From NCBI GenBank assembly GCA_934635385.1, contig CAKTZI010000018.1, forward strand, positions 1 through 64,000: DNA of 64,000 bases, read 5' to 3'. Under the pieces are notes generated by a model that saw nothing but the letters and a program-made list of their open reading frames with translations, did no database searches and had not been told where the DNA came from. The DNA is from an uncultured Kiritimatiellota bacterium (GTDB taxonomy: Bacteria > Verrucomicrobiota > Kiritimatiellia > RFP12 > UBA1067). Below are positions 9,707-16,441 of this stretch, piece after piece (the first letter of the stretch is position 1; the number at the start of each line of letters is the position of its first letter). The translations under genes and the position numbers were made by a program.

Positions 9707-12094
9707 ATGTCTCATGTCATTGCAATTGATGGGCCGTCGGGCGCGGGCAAGAGCTCGGTCTCGAAGCGCGTCGGACGAAAGCTCGGCTATCTGCACGTCG
9801 ATTCGGGTGCGCTCTACCGCATCATGACGTGGCAGTGCCTCGAAAACGGCATCGACACGTCGAACCCCGACGCGGTCGCTGCCTTTGCCGCGACAGTCGA
9901 GATCGCGTGCCGTCCCGAAGACGGCGCGATCGCCTACTACGTGAAGGGCGAGACGCCGGGCAACCGCATCCGCACGCCGGAGATCAATGCGCATGCCTCG
10001 GCGGTCGCGACGGTCAAGGCGGTGCGCGACCGCATCACGGCGATCCTGCGCGGCCTGACGGCGCACGGCGACCTCGTCGTCGAGGGGCGTGACATCACGA
10101 CGGCCGTCTTCCCGGACTCGCCCGCGCGATTCTTCCTGACGGCGAGCGCGGAGGCGCGTGCGCGGCGGCGGCAGAAGGAGGAAGTCGCGAAAGGCATTGC
10201 GAACCAGAGCGAGGCGGCGGTCAAGGCGTCGCTTCTCGCGCGCGACGCCATCGACTCGACGCGGAAATACGCGCCGCTTCGCAAGGCGGACGGCGTTCTG
10301 GAAATCGATTCGAGCGACCTCACGCTGGACGAAGTCGTCTCGGCCGTCCTCGCGGCCCTGCCGGAGGGCTGGCGAAGCAAAGCACAGGAGAAAACAAAAA
10401 TGAAATGGCGTAAGTTGTCTCAGGTGTGCGGTCTTGTCCTTTCCCTTTCGCTCCTCGCGCTGTCCCTGACGGCGGCGGCGGGGGCGCGCACGGTGCAGAT
10501 GCTCCCCGGCGAAAACTGGTGGGGGCTCTGCAACGACTTCGGGCGCGAGCTGCCGTTCACGGAGAAGAGCGACTTCTCCTGTGACCTGCGCGAGAACAAC
10601 TACGCGCATCAGGCGCAGTCGCTGCTCGTCTCGGACAGGGGCCGTGCGGTTTGGTGCGACGAGCCGGTCAAGGTCGCGATCAAGGGTGGCACCATCGCGC
10701 TCGCGAGCGACAGGGGCGAAATCGAACTCGTCGAAAAGGCGGGCGCGAACCTGCGCGAGGCGCTCGAGTACGCGGCGCGGAACTGGTACCGTCCGACGGG
10801 CGAAGAGCCCGAGCTCCTCTATTTCGCCGCGCCCCAGTACAACACGTGGATTGAGCTCACCTATCACCAGAACGAAAAGGACATTCTCGCCTACGCGCAG
10901 TCGATGCTCGACCACGGCTTCCCGCCCGGCGTCTTCATGATTGACGACACGTGGCAGGCCGGCTACGGCGACTGGCGCTTCGAGCCGACGCGCTTCGCCG
11001 ACCCGAAGGGCATGGTCGAGAAGCTGCACAAGATGGGCTTTAAGGTGCTGCTCTGGATGTGTCCGTTCGTGTCGATGGACACGCCGGCCTTCCGCCGCGT
11101 CGCCTGGGGACGAAACCCCGACGACGTGAAGGGCTATCCGACGAAGGGCGGCTTCCTCAGCGAGAGCCCGAAGAAGAGCTGGTACGGCGTGCCCTATCCG
11201 GCGCCGATCAAGTGGTGGAACGGCTGCTCGGCGCTTCTGGACTTCACGCACCCGAACGCGGTCGCGTGGTTCGACGAGCAGCTGGACGGCCTGAAGCGCG
11301 ACTTCGGCGTGGACGGCTTCAAGTTCGACGGCGGCTCCGTCTCGTACTACGCCGGTACGAAGGACACGTCCGGCGAGGGCGGTAGCGCACCGAAGACCTA
11401 CGCCTACGACCGGACGGCTTCCGCCGCGAAGCAGAGCGCGCTCTACGGATCGTTCGCCCTCAAGCACAAGGGCAGCGAATACCGCAACGGCTTCGGCTTC
11501 GCCGGCAAGCCCGTCATCATGCGCCTCCACGACAAGCCCCACACGTGGGAGGCCCTGCGGCGTCTCGTCCCCGACATGCTCGCGGCGGGCTTCGTCGGCT
11601 GTCCCTTCATCTGCCCCGACATGGTGGGCGGCGGCGAGTGGTCGACGTTCATCCCCGGCGCGCCGTTCTCGGAGGAACTGTTCGTGCGCTCGGCGCAGGT
11701 GCAGGCGCTCTGTCCGATGATGCAGTTCTCGGCCTCGCCCTGGCGCTACCTCAGCGCGGCGAACCAGAAGATCGTCCAGGACGCGGTGGCGCTTCGCCAG
11801 CGGTTCGCGCCGACGTTCGTCGAGCTTGCGAAGCGGGCGGCGAAGGACGGCCAGCCGATCATGCGGAATCTCGAATACGCTTACCCCGGCTGCGGCTACG
11901 CCGAAGTGCGCGACCAGTTCCTGATGGGCGACGACCTGCTGGTCGCGCCGGTCGTCGAGGCGGGCGCGACGTCGCGGAAGGTCGTCATTCCGCCGGGGAC
12001 GTGGAAGGCGGACGACGGCACGGTCGTCACGGGTCCGATGACGGTCGAGGTCGCGACGCCGCTCGCGCGTCTGCCGCATTTCGTGCGGCAGTGA
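9707..12094 (+). CDS. cmk: cytidylate kinase running in frame into a GH31 glycosidase
   Basis: The first 231 codons are a complete CMP/dCMP kinase: P-loop GPSGAGKSS (residues 9-17), HVDSGALYR, EGRDITTAVFP, and RRRQKE in the lid. A normal Cmk ends about where ALPEGWRSKAQEKTK is read. No stop follows; the frame continues into a Met at 10400 that begins a typical signal peptide and a GH31 domain, giving a 795-codon frame. A CGA codon at the junction would become TGA by one transition. AGGAG lies just before the internal ATG. Two separate proteins, the first with a C-terminal extension unless terminated, are likelier than a working fusion. ATG 9707 follows AGGAAAGG. Confidence 0.85.
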   Translation: MSHVIAIDGPSGAGKSSVSKRVGRKLGYLHVDSGALYRIMTWQCLENGIDTSNPDAVAAFAATVEIACRPEDGAIAYYVKGETPGNRIRTPEINAHASAVATVKAVRDRITAILRGLTAHGDLVVEGRDITTAVFPDSPARFFLTASAEARARRRQKEEVAKGIANQSEAAVKASLLARDAIDSTRKYAPLRKADGVLEIDSSDLTLDEVVSAVLAALPEGWRSKAQEKTKMKWRKLSQVCGLVLSLSLLALSLTAAAGARTVQMLPGENWWGLCNDFGRELPFTEKSDFSCDLRENNYAHQAQSLLVSDRGRAVWCDEPVKVAIKGGTIALASDRGEIELVEKAGANLREALEYAARNWYRPTGEEPELLYFAAPQYNTWIELTYHQNEKDILAYAQSMLDHGFPPGVFMIDDTWQAGYGDWRFEPTRFADPKGMVEKLHKMGFKVLLWMCPFVSMDTPAFRRVAWGRNPDDVKGYPTKGGFLSESPKKSWYGVPYPAPIKWWNGCSALLDFTHPNAVAWFDEQLDGLKRDFGVDGFKFDGGSVSYYAGTKDTSGEGGSAPKTYAYDRTASAAKQSALYGSFALKHKGSEYRNGFGFAGKPVIMRLHDKPHTWEALRRLVPDMLAAGFVGCPFICPDMVGGGEWSTFIPGAPFSEELFVRSAQVQALCPMMQFSASPWRYLSAANQKIVQDAVALRQRFAPTFVELAKRAAKDGQPIMRNLEYAYPGCGYAEVRDQFLMGDDLLVAPVVEAGATSRKVVIPPGTWKADDGTVVTGPMTVEVATPLARLPHFVRQ
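10400..12094 (+). CDS. secreted GH31 family glycoside hydrolase
   Basis: 564 residues from the internal ATG, which has CAGGAG 9 nt upstream. Residues 1-29 are a signal peptide (LVLSLSLLALSLTAAAGA). The catalytic (beta/alpha)8 barrel shows FMIDDTWQAGYGDW, the nucleophile region DGFKFDGGS, and the acid/base region CPDMVGGGEW, then a C-terminal beta domain (LMGDDLLVAPVVE). These are GH31 hallmarks; activity could be alpha-glucosidase, alpha-galactosidase or alpha-xylosidase. It is shorter than many GH31 enzymes because the N-terminal domain is reduced. It shares one uninterrupted frame with cmk. Confidence 0.85.
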   Translation: MKWRKLSQVCGLVLSLSLLALSLTAAAGARTVQMLPGENWWGLCNDFGRELPFTEKSDFSCDLRENNYAHQAQSLLVSDRGRAVWCDEPVKVAIKGGTIALASDRGEIELVEKAGANLREALEYAARNWYRPTGEEPELLYFAAPQYNTWIELTYHQNEKDILAYAQSMLDHGFPPGVFMIDDTWQAGYGDWRFEPTRFADPKGMVEKLHKMGFKVLLWMCPFVSMDTPAFRRVAWGRNPDDVKGYPTKGGFLSESPKKSWYGVPYPAPIKWWNGCSALLDFTHPNAVAWFDEQLDGLKRDFGVDGFKFDGGSVSYYAGTKDTSGEGGSAPKTYAYDRTASAAKQSALYGSFALKHKGSEYRNGFGFAGKPVIMRLHDKPHTWEALRRLVPDMLAAGFVGCPFICPDMVGGGEWSTFIPGAPFSEELFVRSAQVQALCPMMQFSASPWRYLSAANQKIVQDAVALRQRFAPTFVELAKRAAKDGQPIMRNLEYAYPGCGYAEVRDQFLMGDDLLVAPVVEAGATSRKVVIPPGTWKADDGTVVTGPMTVEVATPLARLPHFVRQ

Positions 12095-12130
12095 CCGAAG
12101 GCGGAACAGTTCACGGTTCAAGGAGGCAAA

Positions 12131-13372
12131 ATGAAGAAGATGATGTTTGTGTGCGCGGCGGCGCTGCTCGTCGCCGGGTGCGGCAAGGAGGGCGGCGCGC
12201 CGTTCGGCGGCGGCCCCAAGGGGCCGAAGTTCCGCTTCGCGCCGATCACGCGCACGGATCTCGTGCGCACGGTCGAGGCGACGGGCACCGTCCAGCCGCG
12301 CAACACGCCGAGCGGCATCCCCGTCGGCGCGCAGGTGAACGGCAAGGTCCTCAAGCTCTTCGTTGACTACAACTCGACCGTGACGAACGGCCAGATTGTC
12401 GCGCTCATCGACCCGCTCGTCTACGAGGCGACGTACCGCAACGCGGTCGGCCAGCTGCACGGCAACCGGGCGAAGGTGAAGCAGTGCGAGGCGGTTCTGA
12501 CGCTCGCGGAGAAGACGCTCGTGCGCAAGCAGGCGCTCTTCAAAAAGGAGATGTGCTCGGAGGCTGACCTCGACGCGGCCATCGAGGCGCGGGACAGCGC
12601 GGTCGCGTCGCTCGACAGCGCCAAGGCGTCCGTCGAGCAGTCCGAGGCGTCCGTCTCGAAGGCGAAGGCCGACCTCGACTACTGCACGATCCGCTCGCCC
12701 GTGAACGGCGTCGTCCTCGCGCGCAAGGTCGAGGAGGGCGAGACGGTCGTCTCGTCGATGAACGCGGTGCCCGTCCTGACGATCGCGGAAGACCTGAAGA
12801 CGGTGTGGGTCGAGGCGACCGTGCCGGAGGCGGACGTCGGCAACATCAAGGTCGGGCAGGCCGTCACCTTCACGGCGGACGCCTACCGGCGCAAGTTCAC
12901 GGGCAAGGTGCGGCAGATCCGTCTCGCCTCGACGACGACGAACAACGTCGTCACGTATCCGATCATCATCGAGGCGGAGAACCCGGACGAGATGCTGTTC
13001 CCCGGCATGACGGCGACGCTCTCCATCGAGACGGCGCGCGCCGAGAACGCGGTCGTCGTCTCGGCGGCGGCGTTTCGCTTCCGTCCGAAGGAGGAGGACC
13101 GCGCGCCGGGCGAGGTGCCGCGCGGACGCAAGATCTGGCTCGTGGGCGCGGACGGCAGGCTGACGCCGCATCTCGTCACGGAGGGCGTCTCGGACGACTC
13201 CTTCACGGAACTCGTGGGCGGCGATGCGTTCGAGGGGAAGGAGGCCGTCGTCGGCTACCAGACGGCGGCGACGCTCGCCCAGCCGCCGTCGGACGCGGCG
13301 AGCAATCCGTTCATGCCGAAGCGTCCGAAGTTCGGCACGGCGGGCACGGCGCCCGAACCGAAGAAGAAGTAG
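12131..13372 (+). CDS. MacA-like periplasmic adaptor lipoprotein (RND/ABC efflux)
   Basis: 413 residues. A lipoprotein signal (LLVAGC lipobox, Cys about 17) leads to a membrane-fusion-protein fold: barrel-sandwich halves (GTVQPRNTPSGIPVGAQVNG, about 57-76; DYCTIRSPVNGVVLARKVEEG, about 182-202, quoted in parts), an alpha-hairpin coiled coil between them (about 105-180), then beta-barrel and membrane-proximal domains. MacA adaptors link a MacB-type ABC transporter to an outer-membrane channel. The ATPase gene starts 3 nt after its stop, but no permease gene follows. Confidence 0.9.
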   Translation: MKKMMFVCAAALLVAGCGKEGGAPFGGGPKGPKFRFAPITRTDLVRTVEATGTVQPRNTPSGIPVGAQVNGKVLKLFVDYNSTVTNGQIVALIDPLVYEATYRNAVGQLHGNRAKVKQCEAVLTLAEKTLVRKQALFKKEMCSEADLDAAIEARDSAVASLDSAKASVEQSEASVSKAKADLDYCTIRSPVNGVVLARKVEEGETVVSSMNAVPVLTIAEDLKTVWVEATVPEADVGNIKVGQAVTFTADAYRRKFTGKVRQIRLASTTTNNVVTYPIIIEAENPDEMLFPGMTATLSIETARAENAVVVSAAAFRFRPKEEDRAPGEVPRGRKIWLVGADGRLTPHLVTEGVSDDSFTELVGGDAFEGKEAVVGYQTAATLAQPPSDAASNPFMPKRPKFGTAGTAPEPKKK

Positions 13373-13375
13373 GCC

Positions 13376-14071
13376 ATGGAACACCTGATCGAAGTCCGGG
13401 ACCTGCGCAAGACGTATGCGGTCGGCGACGAGCCGGTGCATGCGCTCGACGGCGTGTCGGCGTCAATCGACAACGGCGAGTTCGTCGCGATCATGGGCGC
13501 GTCCGGCTCGGGCAAGTCGACGATGCTCAACATCCTCGGCTGCCTCGACACGCCGACGTCCGGCTCGTACCTGCTGGACGGGCTGGAGGTCGCGCGCCGC
13601 AGCCGCAAGGAGCTGGCGCTCATCCGCAACCGGAAGCTCGGCTTCGTCTTCCAGAACTTCAACCTGCTGCCGCGCACGAGCGCGCTGGAGCAGGTCGAGC
13701 TGCCCGACCTCTACATGGGGCGGCTCACCCGCGCCGAACGCCGCCGCCGCGCAATCGAGCTGCTGGGCCGCGTCGGGCTGGGCGGCCGCGTCGGCCACAC
13801 GCCCGCGCAGCTCTCCGGCGGACAGCAGCAGCGCGTCGCCATCGCCCGCGCGCTCATGAACGAGCCGCCCGTCCTCTTTGCGGACGAGCCGACGGGCAAC
13901 CTCGACACGAAGAGCTCCGTCGAGATCATGCAGCTCTTCACCGAACTCTCGAAAGAGGGCATCACCATCATCATGGTCACGCACGAGGACGACATCGCGG
14001 CCTACGCGACGCGGCATCTCCTCATGAAGGACGGCAAGCTCGTGAAGGACGACCGCACGCCGCGCCCCTAG
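13376..14071 (+). CDS. MacB/LolD-type ABC transporter ATP-binding protein
   Basis: 231 residues, a stand-alone nucleotide-binding domain. Walker A is GASGSGKST (about 42-50), Q-loop FVFQNFNLL, signature LSGGQQQRVAIARAL (about 143-157), Walker B VLFADEPTGNLD, H-loop TH. The sequence groups with MacB/LolD/FtsE-like export ATPases. It is preceded by the MacA-like adaptor but followed by coaD from its own promoter, so the transmembrane subunit must be encoded elsewhere or has been lost. Confidence 0.93.
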   Translation: MEHLIEVRDLRKTYAVGDEPVHALDGVSASIDNGEFVAIMGASGSGKSTMLNILGCLDTPTSGSYLLDGLEVARRSRKELALIRNRKLGFVFQNFNLLPRTSALEQVELPDLYMGRLTRAERRRRAIELLGRVGLGGRVGHTPAQLSGGQQQRVAIARALMNEPPVLFADEPTGNLDTKSSVEIMQLFTELSKEGITIIMVTHEDDIAAYATRHLLMKDGKLVKDDRTPRP

Positions 14072-14098
14072 CCGGGTTTGCCGACCGAGGCGCGCTTA

Positions 14099-14107
14099 TG
14101 CTATAAT
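14099..14107 (+). promoter_or_regulatory. extended -10 promoter for the coaD operon
   Basis: TGCTATAAT, 58 nt upstream of the coaD start, with a normal Shine-Dalgarno (GAGGGAGG) in the leader. Confidence 0.7.
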
Positions 14108-14165
14108 ACGGCCTATCTGTGAAACGCATGCAAAGAGCTACCGACAAAAAGAGGGAGGCGTCGTC

Positions 14166-14678
14166 TTGACGAAGGCCGTCTATCCCGGCACGTTCGACCC
14201 GATGACGCTCGGTCACTTCGATCTCATCAAGCGGGCCGCGAAGCTCTATGACCGCCTTGTCGTCGCCGTCGCCGCGACGAGCAAGAAGCAGGGCGCGCTC
14301 TTCGGGGCCGAGGAGCGCCTGGCGATGATCCGGGAGGACGTGCGCCGCGCGCGGCTCGGCAACGTCGAGGTGAAGGTGCTCGACGGGCTGCTCGTCGACT
14401 TCTGCCGCCGCGAGGAGGCGTTCGTCGTCATCCGCGGCGTCCGGGTCTATTCCGACTTCGAGTACGAGTTCCAGATGGCGCTCACGAACCGCCGCCTCGC
14501 GCCGGAGATCGAGACGCTGTTCATGATGCCGAGCGAGAACCTCGCCTACGTCACGGCCTCGACCGTGCGCGAGATCGCGAGCTACGGCGGCGACACGGCG
14601 GCGTTCGTGACGCCGGCCGTGCAGCGTCGGCTGAAAAGGGAAGAGGAGAAGAGACGTGGACAAGAAACTGGTCATTGA
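14166..14678 (+). CDS. coaD: phosphopantetheine adenylyltransferase CoaD
   Basis: 170 residues. It transfers AMP from ATP to 4'-phosphopantetheine in CoA synthesis. The nucleotidyltransferase signature is YPGTFDPMTLGHFDLI (about 5-20, TxGH), with RGVRVYSDFEYEFQMA and the C-terminal ISS-like STVREIASYGGD. The start is TTG 14166, 7 nt after GAGGGAGG. Its last 23 nt overlap the DUF177 gene, suggesting translational coupling. Confidence 0.95.
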   Translation: MTKAVYPGTFDPMTLGHFDLIKRAAKLYDRLVVAVAATSKKQGALFGAEERLAMIREDVRRARLGNVEVKVLDGLLVDFCRREEAFVVIRGVRVYSDFEYEFQMALTNRRLAPEIETLFMMPSENLAYVTASTVREIASYGGDTAAFVTPAVQRRLKREEEKRRGQETGH

Positions 14679-15090
14679 CGTCACGCGGCTCGACCCGTCG
14701 GGCGAGGAGCTTGTCGGCGAAGTCGATTGCGTGGATCTGGACGAGCCGTTCGTGAAGCCGTTCGGCGGCATCCGCTATCGGCTCACGGCGCAGGTCTTCG
14801 GGACGGAGCTGCTCGTGCGCGGGCACCTGGAGCAGGACTTCGACCTCGTCTGCTCCCGGTGCGGAAAGGACTTTGACGACACGGTCAAGGTCGACGATTT
14901 CATGCAGTCCTACGAGCTGACGGACCAGACTCAGGAGGTCGATTTGACGGCTGACGCAAGAGAGAGTATAATACTCGCCCTACCGACATACCCGGTCTGT
15001 CGCGAGTCCTGTCCGGGGATCGAACAAAAGGGGGTCACTCCTGCGGACGATCGGTGGAATGTGCTCGACAATTTGAAGAACCAGAAGTAA
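14656..15090 (+). CDS. yceD: DUF177/YceD family protein
   Basis: 144 residues with the DUF177 pattern: GHLEQDFDLVCSRCGKDFD (CxxC, about 55-73) and a terminal C-x3-C pair (VCRESCPG). In most bacteria this gene directly precedes rpmF, as here, and is linked to 23S rRNA accumulation. The GTG start lies inside coaD after GAGAAGAG. It forms coaD-yceD-rpmF, which ends at a hairpin terminator. Confidence 0.9.
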   Translation: MDKKLVIDVTRLDPSGEELVGEVDCVDLDEPFVKPFGGIRYRLTAQVFGTELLVRGHLEQDFDLVCSRCGKDFDDTVKVDDFMQSYELTDQTQEVDLTADARESIILALPTYPVCRESCPGIEQKGVTPADDRWNVLDNLKNQK

Positions 15091-15102
15091 GGAGAAAAAG
15101 AC

Positions 15103-15285
15103 ATGGCAAGTCCTAAGAACCGTGTGTCCAAGCGCCGCAAACGCGAGCGCGTGGCGTCCCTTGAGAAGCCGATCCTCGCCGAGGTCGGAACGTGTCCCGC
15201 GTGCGGCGCGGCTGTCCGTACGCACCGTGCGTGCCCGAAGTGCGGCACGTACAAGGGTCGCAAGGTCATCGCGGCGGCGAAGTAA
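15103..15285 (+). CDS. rpmF: 50S ribosomal protein L32
   Basis: 60 residues. The N-terminus MASPKNRVSKRRKRERV is typical of bL32, and two CxxC pairs (CPACG, CPKCG) form a zinc ribbon, so this is the zinc-binding (C+) form. AAGGAG lies upstream of the ATG. A terminator follows directly. Confidence 0.97.
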   Translation: MASPKNRVSKRRKRERVASLEKPILAEVGTCPACGAAVRTHRACPKCGTYKGRKVIAAAK

Positions 15286-15305
15286 GCCCGCCCGCTTGAA
15301 CGAGA

Positions 15306-15348
15306 GAATCCTCCGGAGCCGCGTGGCGATGGAGGATTCCGGGTTTTT
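15306..15348 (+). terminator. intrinsic terminator after rpmF
   Basis: Perfect 9-bp stem GAATCCTCC / GGAGGATTC, 16-nt loop, followed by CGGGTTTTTCC. Confidence 0.75.
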
Positions 15349-15385
15349 CCTTTCAGGTTCTCGAATCTTTCAGGAGGCTTGACGG

Positions 15386-16441
15386 ATGACACGTGTTGCG
15401 TTGGATGCGATGGGCGGCGACTACGCGCCCGAACAGGTCGTGATTGGGGCCGTCGAGGCGGCGGCTGGCGTGCCGGACGTGAAGATCCTGCTCGTCGGGC
15501 AGCTCGCCCCGATTCAGGCGGAGCTTGACAAGCTGCCGCCGAAGCTGAAGGCGACGGCCCAGCAGGTGATCGAGAAGGGCAGCCTGGAGATCGTCCATGC
15601 GCCCGACGTCGCCGAGATGGACGAGTCGCCGGTCGATGCCGTCCGCAAGAAGCGCGACTGCTCGATCAACGTCGCGATGCGGCTCGTGAAGGAGGGGCGC
15701 GCCGATGCGTTCGTGTCGGCGGGGAACTCCGGCGCGGTCGCGACGAGCGCGATCCTGACGCTGGGGCGCATCCCCGGCGTGAAGCGTCCCGCGATCGCGA
15801 CGGTGCTGCCGAACCGCAACCCGAAGCGTCCGCTCATGCTGCTTGACGCCGGCGCGAACATGGACTGCCACCCCGAGTGGCTAGTGCAGTTCGCGATCAT
15901 GGGCAACGCCTACTCGAAGGCGGTGCTGAAGCGCGGCACGCCGGCGGTCGGCCTCATCTCCATCGGCACCGAGGACTGCAAGGGCAACGAGATGACGAAG
16001 CAGACCTTCCCGCTCCTCAAGGGGGTGAAGGACCTCAACTTCGTCGGCAACATCGAGGGCAAGGACCTCTACAAAGGCCACATCGACATCGCCGTCTGCG
16101 ACGGCTTCGTCGGGAACGTGGTGCTGAAGACGACCGAGTCGATCGCGAAGGCGATCGGCTACTGGCTGAAGAAGGAGTGCTTCAAGGGGCCGTTGCGGTT
16201 CTTGGGCGCGCTTCTCCTGAAGGGGGCGTTCCATTCGCTCAAGGAGCAGCTCGACCCGGAGATCTACGGCGGCGCGCCGCTCCTCGGCGTGCCGGGGGCC
16301 GTGATCATCACGCACGGCAGCTCCTCCCACAAGGCCATCTACTACGCCGTAAAAGCCGGCGTCGCTGCGGCGACCAACGACGTGTCCGGGCTCATCGCAA
16401 AGGCGATCGCCGACCACGCCGAAGACCAGAAGCAGAAATGA
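15386..16441 (+). CDS. plsX: phosphate acyltransferase PlsX
   Basis: 351 residues. It converts acyl-ACP and phosphate to acyl phosphate for phospholipid synthesis. The family start VALDAMGGDYAPEQVV, the central SAGNSGAVATSAI and PLMLLDAGANMDC, and the C-terminal GGAPLLGVPGAVIITHGSS are all present. CAGGAGG precedes the ATG. Its stop overlaps the leuS start (ATGA), so the two are coupled. The usual neighbour fabH is absent. Confidence 0.96.
   Translation: MTRVALDAMGGDYAPEQVVIGAVEAAAGVPDVKILLVGQLAPIQAELDKLPPKLKATAQQVIEKGSLEIVHAPDVAEMDESPVDAVRKKRDCSINVAMRLVKEGRADAFVSAGNSGAVATSAILTLGRIPGVKRPAIATVLPNRNPKRPLMLLDAGANMDCHPEWLVQFAIMGNAYSKAVLKRGTPAVGLISIGTEDCKGNEMTKQTFPLLKGVKDLNFVGNIEGKDLYKGHIDIAVCDGFVGNVVLKTTESIAKAIGYWLKKECFKGPLRFLGALLLKGAFHSLKEQLDPEIYGGAPLLGVPGAVIITHGSSSHKAIYYAVKAGVAAATNDVSGLIAKAIADHAEDQKQK

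Noticed and set aside
9602..13441. A 1279-codon minus-strand gene
   Set aside because: It mirrors cmk, GH31, MacA-like and ATPase genes; Arg/Leu/Ala/Asp-rich composition without motifs is a GC-skew shadow.
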